A stretch of DNA of 64,000 nucleotides, taken from positions 48,454 through 112,453 of the forward strand of contig JXTC01000273.1 of assembly GCA_002914845.1 (NCBI GenBank). The letters are read 5' to 3'. Position numbers and translations under genes: made by a program. Source of the DNA: Trema orientale. Lineage: Eukaryota; Streptophyta; Magnoliopsida; Rosales; Cannabaceae. The notes beneath the pieces are model-generated. The model worked only from the letters and a program-made list of their open reading frames with translations, searched no databases and was not told the DNA's origin. Below, in pieces: positions 33,391 to 44,033 of this stretch (positions within the stretch are counted from its first letter, which is position 1; each line of letters starts with the position of its first letter).

Positions 33391-35020
33391 GCAATCTAGA
33401 CACTGCACCAATGTCACTACACATATCACAAACCGATAAATGAATTCATTTTTCCAACCAAAAAAAAAAAGAAAAAAGAAAATTTAGCACATTTTTATAC
33501 TGGAAAAATAATGATCGGGAGACATAATTACAAATAGATGCTTGGCCAGTTAGCTAAATTCTCAATCTAAAAGACAACTATCAACATTCATGTACTTTCT
33601 TGAGACCTCGAATCCAAAAATTAAAATATTGTCTGAAAAAGAACAGTACACAAAAAAATTTCTCTGTGCATATTCTACTCGAAATTCATGTGTGATAAAA
33701 TTCAAAATAGCTATAAAATTAGGTCAAACAACGTTAGTTTCAGTTAAAGATTACCTCAGTTAGAAATTTTATCGAGCATCACTCGTGCCTCCAATCCTCG
33801 CACAAGTCGCATACATTTGAACCAACCTTGTCTCCACAAAAAAAGTTTATACACAATCTAAACTTCATAGCAAACCCATAAACCCCTATTTCTGAAGCTT
33901 TCAACACTGCCTTTAAGATTGCCATAATCTAAATTGCTCCACGACCAATTTCTCCAGATTTGAAGTGAAACCCAAAATTTGAGNATTTCAAATCAAAGTC
34001 CCAAATTCTCTTTTGAATTCGAATCAAAATCCCAAACTACCCAACTCATATCGACCGATTCAAGCTTAATCCCTAGCTCTTTGTCGAGCCAAAAGTGGTC
34101 CTTGATGATTTTACATGGGAAAGATGCGCTTCATCGGCGACAACACAGTTCTGGCCATCCGTTTGCCGGCCAAACAGTGATATAGATGAGAGAGAGAGAA
34201 GGGGAGTTTGGGAAGGAAGAGAGAGGAAGTGAAATAACGGGAAGGACAAAACTGGAATACAAAAATAAATAATAAAAAAGGGGCAAAAATGTTAAAACTT
34301 TTAAAAAGAGGCATATACTTACACGGGATGCAAAAAAGGGGCATCCCGTGTAGTTTTCTCTTTATAAAATTACACCCAAAGCCCATATTGGAGAACAAGC
34401 CCAATCCTAGTTGGACTGAGATTAGCAGTTTTAGGCCTTATATATATAAGATACATGAGAGAAAAAACTGCACTAACCTAGCCTAGTTCAACACACCACA
34501 GAGAGGGAGAGAGAAAGTGAAATTCGGCCAAGCACAGTGAACTACTGTCATTGTGCAATTTGGCCATACTCATCCTGGAGAGAAGAAAATAATTTTCTAG
34601 AAATTTCACGTGTTCATCACAAATAACTGTGACTAGAAGATCCAGAAGGAGTTCTTGATAGTTCTCCAACAAAAGATTCAACTTAGTACCCACAAACCTT
34701 ATCAACCAAGAGCAGGAGCATAGACAAGAAGATCTAGGGTTGGAGAATTGATCACTATCAACAAGAAGATCAAGGAGGAGCACGCTGCAAGAGGTAAACT
34801 CTAATCTCATCTCTAGGGTTTATGCATCTAGATTTGATTTATGTTATACATGATCCTATTTGATATATGCATGATCTATGGTTATGAAAATTGTTTTCAT
34901 GCGAAAATTTTAAAACCTAAATCCGCTTACTTTTTTGCTGCATTCATGATGTGATTATGTGTTTTTCATAGTTTCCATGCATGTATGATTTTTCCTAAGT
35001 GTTAGGTATATATACCAGTA

Positions 35021-35720
35021 AAATGGGTCCAAAAAAACCTAATCGGGCTAGGATGACATTCCCAAGCCTAGCTCGGTCCTAGGGGCCGGGCTGGGCTCAG
35101 CACGGGCTCGTATATGAACGAGCCAGCCTGCGGGCCATAGAAACGGGCATACAAATTGGTCATTGTTTGTATGTATCCTTTTTTTTTAGGGGAAAAAAAG
35201 AGAAACTAGTAACCAATTTTGTAATTAGTAACCAGAAGCCAAATTAATAAGTTACTATTAAATAAAATGGCAGTTATCAATCTTATAACTAGCCACCAGT
35301 TTGAAAACTAGTAACTATATTGGTTATTTGTAACCAATAACCAATTTGGTGATCTATGTGAAGTTGGTAACCATTAATTAGATTAGTTACTAGTAACTGG
35401 TAACTAGATTGTTTTCAATAACTAGACTTATGAGTAGTAACCAGTTACCAATGATCAGTCACAAGACCGGTAACCAAAATTTATCTTTGTATGTGTGTGC
35501 ACAGGACTCTGTGTATGCGGCTTTTTTTTTTTTTTAAAAAAAAAAAAGAGAAAATTGAAGTTAGAACCAGTCTTGTAATTAATAACTAGTAATCAAAGTA
35601 GTAATTTACTAGTAACTAGATTCAATATTGGCCACTGGTACCCAATCACTAATCTTGTAACTGGCCACTAATTTAGTAACCTGTGTGATACTAGAAATTA
35701 GTAACTAATAACAAGTAATT
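35021..35720. repeat. GC-rich repeat and GTAACTAG-type repeats
   Basis: 35030-35150 is a GGGCCGGGCTGGGCTCAGC-type dispersed repeat. From 35200 the sequence consists of loosely repeated GGTAACTAGATTGG / CAGTAACC motifs like those in the 2461-4270 array, interrupted at 35721 by a solo LTR and resuming at 38201. Confidence 0.5.
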
Positions 35721-38200
35721 TGTAACACCCCCTAACTTAGGTATACACCTAAGCTAGAAAATGTTTAATTTCCATATTCATCTTATATAATAAAATGTGA
35801 AAAAATCTGGTAATAAATTTTTTTAAAACTAAAAGAATATTTTAAACTGAAAAACAACCTCTTATTAAAATATCTGGAAACAAAACGTAATACTCAAGTA
35901 ATCTATGAAATAAAAATACTTAATTTTTTTTTTAAAATCCAAAAGGCAAACACAAGAAATTAAACTTAAAGTCGATTAAAAACGTCCTAACGCCATTTGG
36001 GATTCCACCGCTGCCGCCAGCCAACCTTCAACAATCTATTACTCATCTGAAAATTTTAAAAGAATGGGATGAGCTTGCGCCCAGTAAATAAATCTCATGC
36101 ATGCAATGAATGTCGTGTTTTATGAATAATGCATTTNCTTTAGAAATCATTCCTTGAAAATTACAAATCTCTTGTGCAATTTATGCAATACTTGTGCATA
36201 CTCGTGTCATATTTAATATGCAAACTAAAATAGCATAGCATATAATAACATACCATATTGATCATCAAAACATCACATAGTAGCACATAAATTTGCACAT
36301 AAACACATAGGGTGAGATTTACTTACCTCAAGTCCTTAGAAAAACTTTGTAGTGAAATACCACACAACCAACCTCGTTGAAACCACGTGCCTCTTCTTTA
36401 TCCTTTATATTTTTATTTATTTATTATTTATGCAAAAACATTTAAAACTATTAACACATGATATCATTGCTCTTAAGAAACATATTTCACATGTTTAAAA
36501 ATGTCTATAACATAAAATAACATAATAATTTTCATAATAAACTAAATCTGTAAACATTCAGCAAACTAGACATGCTTAAATAATTTTAGATTCAACAATA
36601 TAATTCGATTTGTTCTACAACTTTACAGAGCTTATTAAGACATATAAAAAAAAGATCCAGAAAAATTATAGGAATTTATAAAAAAATATTTAATACATTT
36701 TTCATAATTTTGAATCTAAATCTTGTAACCCAGTAAAACTGTTAAACTGAAAACCAGTGCACAATCATAGAATTTTATAGATTTTTTCTTAAATCAAAAT
36801 AAATTGAAATTTTTTGGAAGTAATTTTAACATAATATAAAACATGCACAAAAATTATAGATTCTAAAATAGACCATTAGATAGGACTTTAAATTCATGAA
36901 ATTCTACATCAGGATTTGTATCAGCACTGAAATCAGCAAAATAATTAAGATTTCGAAAATCATATTTAATTGTAGAAATTTCCAAAAATCACGAAAATAT
37001 TTTTTGAACCTAATCGCACATTGATATATATCCAGTAAAAATTTCAAGTCAAAAAGATATCAATATCATGGGTTTTGAATGTTAACAAACGGAAATACTA
37101 AATCTGTCAGATTCACTAATATTAATGACAATATAAACAAGAAATTTAATAACGAATACAAATAAACCCCTATGATCATAAAAATTTCCAGAATATAATC
37201 TAACATATTAATAAACAAGTTGTTAAAGTTTCAGATTCTATAAAAAATTCTAACCCTAGATATCATAGGTTGAATTTTGATGTAACAGCAGCAAAAGTAA
37301 TAAAATCAAAGAAATGAGTGTTTTTAAATGTTTACCTTCTTCTTGAAAAATTGAAGAAAACTAAGCAAAACTCTTAAAATCACAAATACTCAGCAACTAA
37401 GAGAGAAAGAGAGGTAGAGAGAAATTTAAGAGGAGGCTTAATTGTATTTTTAAGAGATAGATATATATATATATATATAGGTTTTTGGCTTAGGTTTTTT
37501 TTTTTTTTGTCAATTTTCACCTTCTCTCTTTTTTTTTGTTCATTCACGTGATTTTTTTTTTTTTTTTTAATCAATTCACACGTATAACATATTATCATGC
37601 TTTGGGAAACTTCTCGTTTCCCTTTTTGTCAATTAATCTCTCTTTTCTTTTTTTTTTTTAATAAAATCTATCAAGGTTTTTTTTTTTTTAATAAGTATAT
37701 GCTAATCGTATCTATACATTAGTATCAAAATAAATTAAAATTTATATATTAATACATACAAATAAATTAGTAGAAATCAAAACCTCAGGTGCTTCATACT
37801 TATTTAATAATAATAATAATAATAATAATAGACATACTTATTTGTATATATAATGTGTGAATTAAAACTTAGGTATATACATATAAGTTTATTATCAAAT
37901 TAATTGGACTCTAAATACGAACTTGACTAAGATTTAAATAATAATAATTATTAGAATAATTCACTTAACTCAATAATAGACACGAATTAATCACATTATT
38001 ATAACAATCACATATAAATGTAAATGCATGAGAATTTATTTCTCATGAGGCACGTAGTCAACTTGGCTTTCATGTGCGTATTCTACTGCAACCGTATTCA
38101 TAAAAATTTTGTTAGTGCATAACCATTTCACTTATCATAAGCATAGATTTAAAACATATGAAAAACAAAAATCATATTATAGGGTAGACTTGATATTACA
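35721..38200 (-). mobile_element. Solo LTR, probably Ty3/gypsy type
   Basis: Plus-strand ends are TGTAACACCCCCTAAC and GATATTACA, so on the minus strand it starts TGTAATATC and ends GGGGGTGTTACA, a 3' end I associate with plant gypsy LTRs. The flanks TAATT (35716-35720) and TGATT (38201-38205) differ at one position and could be an aged 5-bp duplication. The same kind of GTAACTAG-type repeat lies on both sides. Contains (TA)n at ~37458, T-runs, and (ATA)n at ~37808. The 72-codon frame at 37380-37598 (-) is low-complexity. Confidence 0.55.
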
Positions 38201-38874
38201 TGATTAATATGATAGTAACCAATAGTCAGATTGGTTTTGTATAAAAATTGTTAATTAGATTGATAAATAGTAAATATATTACTTCTAAATAATCTTATAA
38301 CTCGTAATGACTAGTTATCAGTCTTGTAACTAGTCACTAATTCAGAAATTAATTATTAGATTGGTTACTAAGTGACCACTTGTTTGAAAATTAGTAACTA
38401 AAGTGATTTATGGTTAAAAAAACTATATTATAAATCTTATTGTTAAAAAAAAATTTATAAAAATGAATTAAAGGGGGAAAAAAATAAGGAAAAGCTAAAA
38501 TATAAAAAAGGAAAATGTGAAAGAAAAAAGAATTTACTGAGGTTTGAACTATGTACCTACATAAGTAGGAAGAAATGCAATTGCCACCGTAACAGAGTAA
38601 AACTCTTACGTTGCTTCATACTTTTTAATATATCACTATTATTAAAACAAAGATAACTTTATTTACAAAATTGCTACCATATCTTTGATTTTGTCACTTC
38701 TTTCAAAAATACTAATTCTAAGTGATATGAAAGCTTATTTATTTTCCTGTACCGTATATGTAAGTTATTTAATTTTTAAAGGTAAAAGTCAAAGAAACCC
38801 AATATAATGGGTCATTTTTTTGGGTTTCTTACAAAATTCTAGGCCCAAGGTACCAAAAATTAAAAAATCCCGGT
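38201..38874. other. Repeat remainder and AT-rich intergenic
   Basis: The GTAACTAG-type repeat continues to about 38430, followed by AT-rich DNA without any gene. Confidence 0.45.
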
Positions 38875-39175
38875 GGGCTAAATTTTTTGAAAAATCACAG
38901 ATTGATTTAGAAAAATATCACTTTTTAAAGTTTTTAAAAAAATATCACTTTTGATAAATGTTTAGAAAAATACCACTTTTTTCTCAAAATTTGTATTTTT
39001 CAATGGTACTCGAGATAACCAATATAGTTACTTGAACTATTCAATCAAGTTACCTCAGGTAACTTGACCGACCTTAAGTATCTCATCAATTTTAAAAAGT
39101 GGTATTTTTCTAAATACTTAAAAATGATATTTTTCTAATTAAAATATGAGATTTTTCAAAGAATTTTAAAATCTA
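38875..39175. repeat. Fold-back dispersed repeat, copy 2
   Basis: Inverted ends GAAAAATCACAGATTGATTT and, from the right end reversed, GAAAAATCTCATATTTTAAT, both followed by AGAAAAATATCA. The centre has CAGGTAACTTGACCGACC. Related to 12735-13065. Confidence 0.5.
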
Positions 39176-39564
39176 GAATTTTTCTTTTTTAAAAAAAAAA
39201 AAATTACCATAATAAGAGAAAGTTAGCTAGATGTCCAACTTTTTAAAATTTGTTAACTAGATGATCCATTTTTAAATTTTATAGAAATATGTCCACCTTA
39301 TTTAAATTACAAGGTTGAGATTTTTGTGCTTTTATATTTCTGTCCCCTTTTCAACGGCTTGGTACTTTTTTTTATCATTCTAATCATTCACTCTTTCTCT
39401 CTCTATCTACTGTTTTCGTTGAAGCTCTCTCTCTCTCTCTCTTTGTCCTCCATTGTTATTGATTCGATTTCTCTCTCATTTGTGTTTGCTTAGAGCACCA
39501 TTTCTCTGCATAATATCTCTATCTATCTATCTATCTCTTTCTTTTTGAGTTTTTATTCTCTATC

Positions 39565-39609
<45 letters not shown>

Positions 39610-39949
39610 TTCACGTTGGTTTTATCTTTTTTCCACGGCTTATTCATCTCTAGTAGTGTGCACATTATATGGTACTTGAATTATTGAGGTATGAATTTTC
39701 TGTAATTATGAATTTGTCTAGGTTAAATTCTTGATTGAATTGAGAATTTTGCCTTCTTTTTGTTACTATTGTGTTTTGTTTTGTTTATATATTATACATA
39801 ATTTTATATAAAATCTTTATATATCATATGTTAATGATTTTGTTTCAGTTTTTCTTGTTTGATAATATTTTTATTTTTCATTTCGTAATGATATATACCG
39901 GGTTAAAAATTCTATGTATTTTGTAGTATCTTTTATCTACCAATTTATA
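39176..39949. other. Pyrimidine microsatellite region
   Basis: Contains (CT)n tracts at about 39420-39445 and 39570-39602 and a (TATC)n tract at about 39520. The local structure recalls a plant 5' leader, but no reading frame follows on +. Confidence 0.4.
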
Positions 39950-40715
39950 CTTATATTATGCCTATAAAGAGGCAAACCAGTCATGGGGCAATCGATCAGG
40001 GACATCAATCATCCACTTAGGGAGCATAAGTTGCCTCGCAAACCACTTCCGAGCCTCTAGGTCTCTAAGCTTCGAAGCTTGGTGAACATCGAGTTCCTTC
40101 GATGAGATCCTGGCTATGTGTTCGGGTTTTGGGTCTGGTACGAGCTCGAAATCTTCGGGCTCGGAGGCCTGTTCGAGGGGGAGGAGGGTTAAGGCCAAGC
40201 TGCAAGCTTGGAGTTGAGTGTCACAACAATTCTGCTATTGCTACTGCAGCGAGAGCTCCCCCGCTGCTGTTGATCGGAGATCGCGGGTCTCTTGTATAGA
40301 CGGCGTAAATCGTGGTGCCATTGCTGATTCTTGAGCTACTCTTCCCCATTTGAAAGTCACTCCATAGATATTAAAAATTCCGTTGTTTAGTAACGATGTC
40401 ATTTAGCCCAAACGAAATCGTTTGATACAAAACGTCACGAAAAAACAACATCATTTTTTCTATGGGAAAAGGAAAAGTTAACCTCGTAGGTTTATAAGGC
40501 AAAATGACACGAATTTCTTTTATCTTTGCCCCCGAATTATATAGGGTGTATGATTTCATACTATTGAATTATTAAAAGTTTCAACTTGATGACATATTTA
40601 GGTTGGTGGAATCATCTTTGAAATGAAATTACTATTTCTATTCCATTATTTACTTTGATATTTAAGCAAAAGAATAATGATTCTTTTGAAATCATAATTC
40701 CATTACTTGATGGAT
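39950..40715 (-). pseudogene. Snurportin-1 promoter and exon 1 duplicate
   Basis: An inverted copy of 49195-49970. Reading on the minus strand, promoter sequence with AAACGA/TCGTTT motifs (about 40400-40490) is followed by the exon 1 region, whose frame (39962-40198) gives TLLPLEQASEPEDFELVPDP and RKWFARQLMLPKWMIDVPD, then passes the splice site into the same stop as in the intact gene's intron 1. The N-terminal arginine-rich import signal region is scrambled by indels, and exons 2-7 are absent. Sequence similarity extends ~390 bp upstream of the exon, so a promoter copy exists here as well. Confidence 0.85.
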
Positions 40716-41035
40716 TTGTTACTCCACCTAGAAAAATGTGCAATCATGACCACCATTTTGTTTCTCATTTTAAAGACATCATTTTCTTTTTTGCCAATAT
40801 AATTTTTATTCATATTCTACGTTACTTCCACTTCATTACAATTCCTATTCTATTCCACTAATCATGACAATTGATTGCTTAATTATCACTATGTAAGTTT
40901 GAACTATTCATCAAGTTTTCACACAAACACCTAAAATTACGACGCTTGGCACTTTCCTATTCATTCACTTCACGATTTCAATGGTTGGGAGATAAATTTG
41001 TAAATTTAATAGTTAGGTTCAATTTTAAGAAATTA
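40716..41035. other. Intergenic, AT-rich
   Basis: No gene seen. A 10-bp direct repeat TAAGAAATTA at 41026-41035 is the left target duplication of the adjacent MITE. Confidence 0.45.
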
Positions 41036-41186
41036 GAGGCGGCTATAGTAAGAGCGCCCCTACGTAAGGTCACTGTTTATATACCGTTTGATGGGAATCT
41101 GTGGGGAATCTATTGATACACAGATTCCCATCAAACGGTGTATAGACAGAGCCTTACGTAGGGACGCCCCTACTGTAGACGTGCCC
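41036..41186. mobile_element. 151-bp fold-back MITE, copy 2
   Basis: Flanked by perfect 10-bp duplications TAAGAAATTA (41026-41035 and 41187-41196). Left end GAGGCGGCTATAGTAAGAGC, reversed right end GGGCACGTCTACAGTAGGGG; the two arms (including CCGTTTGATGGGAATCTGTG) pair over most of the element. Same length as the copy at 9491-9641. The 9-10 bp duplication suggests the Mutator-like superfamily. Confidence 0.88.
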
Positions 41187-41251
41187 TAAGAAATTATACA
41201 TAATTAGGGTCAAAAATAAAATAAACCTAATAAAAACAAAATAGTTTTTAT

Positions 41252-41280
41252 AACGACGTCGTTTCAACTCAAACGACGTC
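41252..41280. promoter_or_regulatory. ACGACGTCGTT palindrome upstream of the COMM-domain gene
   Basis: AACGACGTCGTT (41252-41263) is a perfect 12-bp palindrome, followed 7 bp later by AAACGACGTC (41271-41280). It lies ~135-160 bp before the start codon. The ACGT-type core fits bZIP binding sites, which is inference. The snurportin gene has related AAACGACTTCGTTT and AAACGATATCGTT motifs at 49485-49515. Confidence 0.45.
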
Positions 41281-41414
41281 CTATTCTATCTGGGAAGAGG
41301 AAGAAGTATCTGACATCGTGGTTTCATAAGCTAAAAAATGGCGCCTTTCATAAACTAAAAAGGGGAATTTAGTTCAGATTAGATTAGGGCATCGATTTGC
41401 AGAGTTGAGAGAAA

Positions 41415-42484
41415 ATGGAGCAGACTCTATGGGGTCACTTACCACTACTGGTTCGTTCGAACTCGAAGGACTCAGTCGAGTACATTCTTCAAGCCCTATG
41501 GCGGACTCGGAAAACCGGCCTCGACTCGGCCGACCGCCTCATCATCCGAGACATGCTTCAGCTTCAGAACGATTCGGACCTCGACCCGGTTCGTACTCTA
41601 CTCTCATCTGTCTCCGCCATTCAAATTTTCAAACTTTTATGTGTATGTTTATATGTGCAAATATTGTGACCATGGCAGCTTTTGGTTTGTCTACGGATGT
41701 TGATTCGAAGATGCGTTTGCGAAAACATCAACAGGGACGAAATCCAAAAGCTCTTCCCAAGCGAAGTGCTGCCCGAGTTGCAGAGATTGTTGACTCTTTT
41801 GTTGCAGAAGTTTCAGAGAGAGTGGCGTGAAGATGCTATCAAGGACCAGGTAAGAAATTTGGGTTTTTTTTTTTTTTTTTAAATTTATTTATGTATTTTT
41901 TTTTTAAGTCAGTGATTTTTCTAAATTGTCATTTGTGAATTGAAATGGGTTTTTTTGTTTTTTTTTGTTTTTTTTTGTTTTTGGTGTTAAGTAGGCTGTT
42001 TTGCCTCGTTTGAAAGCAATGACTTGGGATATGGTGGATCAAAATGAGGAATTGACGGACCCTGTTGCTGTTATCAACTTGAAGGTAAAAGAAACCACCA
42101 GTTTTGGAGCCCCTTTTGTTGATTAGGGTCTGGGGTCTTTTAATAGTGTATATGTTAATTAGAAATGTTGTTCTTGATTGGCAGCTACAAAATGATACAC
42201 AATCTCACTCGAAGGAGTTGGAAGTGAAGTTCCAGTTAGCTAAAGATACTCTAGAAACCATGCTCAAGTCCATGTACTGTATAAGAGACCAATTGTCTAA
42301 CTTGGTGAGTTTTGCGCCTAGTTTTTTTTTTTTTTTAAAAAAAAACATTGGATTGTTGTCTTGTGTTAACAAATGAACGAATTTTTCTCTTTTGGTTTTG
42401 GATTTTTTGTAATATGGTTTGTGATCAATTTTTTAGGGTGAGAGCTCAAATGGACATTTTTCTCAGGATGCCAATGGGGTGTAG
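41415..42484 (+). CDS. COMM domain-containing protein, COMMD9-like (5 exons)
   Basis: Exons 41415-41588, 41679-41849, 41995-42084, 42185-42304 and 42437-42484 join with GT-AG introns, all phase 0, into 200 aa. The N-terminal helical half holds the region FPSEVLPELQRLL before the COMM domain (residues ~116-187), which shows LPRLKAMTWDMVDQ with the family's conserved tryptophan, then VINLKLQND and LAKDTLETMLKSMYCIRDQL. The last motif closely resembles the C-terminus of animal COMMD9 (pattern L.KETLDTML..L.RIRDQL). In animals COMMD proteins form the Commander complex for endosomal recycling; a similar role in plants is inference. Final exon adds a short tail, NGHFSQDANGV. Upstream is a fold-back MITE and an ACGACGTCGTT palindrome. 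Confidence 0.88.
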
Positions 42485-43299
42485 TTTGCTTTGGAGAGAA
42501 TGGTATGCATGGATTTCTGGTTTGATGTGCTATTTTGGTTTGTATACTTGGCTAGATTAATTGAATTATGGACACTTCTTCTTTTGCATTTGTATCTCTG
42601 TTTAGCCCTGAGATTTGAGCCTCTATTTCTTAGTTTAGACTTTAGACCACCATAACCATGCGAGGAAATTTGGTAAGAGATCGAGACGTTCTTACTTTTG
42701 AACTTCTATTATCTATGTTGTCTTCTCACAGAGGAGTCTTGTAAATAATATTTAGTGGACATATCTGAGCTAGCCGTAATTTTGAAAGTATGATAAATAA
42801 TCTTCTCCTTTGCTTTTTCTATTTAGGTTCCTCCTATCATTTGTATAGCTTATAAAAGGGCCGATTGCGCTGCAGACTGAGATTGCCTTGGTGTAGCTGC
42901 TCTAGGGGACGTTGTAGATGACAAATGGGGCATTAAGTAGTTGGTCTATGATAGTTTTTCTCTGGTAAGAATTAAGATGAATGATGTGTCTCAGCACCTA
43001 AAAAGAAGAGTGAGGCTAAATATTAGTTGTTAATGTTCTGTAAGTGGCTCACTTAAACATAAAATCCGTAATTGCAATTTAATGTTAAAGATAATATTTA
43101 TGCTATGTTACTGAAAATCCAGATTTGCAATTTTTGCTGAGTGTTAAATTAGTGCTTGTGAGATGTGGCATCTTTAACTGTTTGTTCCATTAACATGCAA
43201 GAAAATAGGGCAATTGCATATCTTTTTTTATAGAGAAAACAAGAATTGTGCCTTAAATGGTATGTGCAATCGTCAAAAGAGACATCTATGATATTGTGA
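42485..43299. other. COMM-domain gene 3' region and intergenic
   Basis: No second gene seen on +. Probably contains the 3' UTR of the COMM-domain gene; no polyadenylation site can be fixed from sequence alone. Confidence 0.4.
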
Positions 43300-43731
43300 T
43301 CAAGAATCCCAGCATGAATATCTTTTGCGGATAACTTTGCTCAAATTAAGTTTACAAATAGGTGATCCAGCTAACACCCTCAATAAAGGCCTTTGCAAAT
43401 GATTCATCCCAGCGAGTTTACAGTGCCTGTCTGCCTCTGTGTTAGAGTCTGGATTGCAGTCTGGTGCCTTGTCGATTGCCCCAATATCCTTAGCTTTATC
43501 ACTTCCTGAGTTCGGGGTTGAACTGCCTTCAATACTATCAAGCTCAACTTGTGTGCCGTCATGAACAACAGAATGAACTAGAGACTTCCACCATGAAAAA
43601 TCCCGTCTCAAACTTTGAGAAAGATGCCAGTGTTGAAGGCCCAGCACCTCTGTACCTGGATTAACTTTGCCATGGTCGAAGGATCTCTCCTGCGCGCCTT
43701 TCCAGATGCAAAAGTTTTCCAACACTGCTCT
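43300..43731 (-). other. 141-codon open frame, unrecognised, exon-like
   Basis: A minus-strand frame (ATG 43725 to stop 43300) has mixed, non-repetitive composition: landmarks LQHWHLSQSLRRDFSWWKSL, VVHDGTQVELDSIEG and HLQRPLLRVLAGSPICKL. Directly upstream, ATTACAG at 43732-43738 would be a good splice acceptor, and the frame stays open across that boundary, so it may be the terminal exon of a gene or a captured fragment rather than a complete gene. No upstream exons could be identified before the F-box pseudogene's flank begins at about 43870. I do not recognise the family. Confidence 0.4.
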
Positions 43732-43844
43732 GTAATTGAATATAGGAAATTACCCAAATATAACAGACACCTATATGTGGTACACAAACACCTATATGTA
43801 ATTGAAAATTCTCATGAAACATATATGCCGTTTAAAGGAACAAA

Positions 43845-43871
43845 AATAATAATAATAATAATAATAATAAA
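43845..43871 (+). repeat. (AAT)n microsatellite
   Basis: About nine AAT units, located at the left border of the duplicated F-box module; homology to the 18.7-18.9 kb flank begins right after it. Confidence 0.85.
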
Positions 43872-44033
43872 GGAACAAAAAGAAAGGGGAAGGTGCCTCT
43901 TATTCTCTCCCGAGGGAGGTGTTTTGTGTTTTGAAAACCCTAATCCCTAATGTACTCAACCCCTTTCTTGAGGGAGGCTTCGTAGTGTGTATGTGTGTGT
44001 TTCCTCTCTGTCCCTCTCTAGTGTGTGCGCACG

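Larger units (their letters stand above)
31770..34360. mobile_element. 2.6-kb MULE inside LTR C
   Basis: Flanked by a perfect 9-bp duplication TTTATAAAA (31761-31769 and 34361-34369). LTR B (about 25650-25670) shows the same site without the insertion. Ends are imperfect inverted repeats: GAGTTTTGTACAGGAATACC on the left and, reverse-complemented, GAGAAAACTACACGGGATGC on the right. Inside are a minisatellite (31880-33055), AT-rich DNA, a possible RRM exon remnant near 33310-33390 (-), and an unplaced GC-richer segment near 34080-34180. There is no transposase, so it is non-autonomous, and the gene-like pieces suggest a Pack-MULE. Confidence 0.85.
30590..35020 (+). mobile_element. Solo LTR (LTR C) interrupted by a MULE
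   Basis: A copia-type LTR begins TGTTGAGATATTTGCCCT (30590) and ends CCAGTA (35020), probably a mutated CCAGCA as in LTR A. It is flanked by a perfect 5-bp duplication AAATG (30585-30589 and 35021-35025). Subtracting the 2591-bp MULE and its 9-bp duplication leaves an ~1.83-kb LTR. No internal retrotransposon region or second LTR is attached, so this is a solo LTR left by recombination. Confidence 0.8.

Noticed and set aside
41405-41830. 141-codon frame over COMM-domain exons 1-2
   Set aside because: It ignores the GT-AG intron between 41589 and 41678 and has no family similarity; the spliced frame is clearly COMMD9-like.
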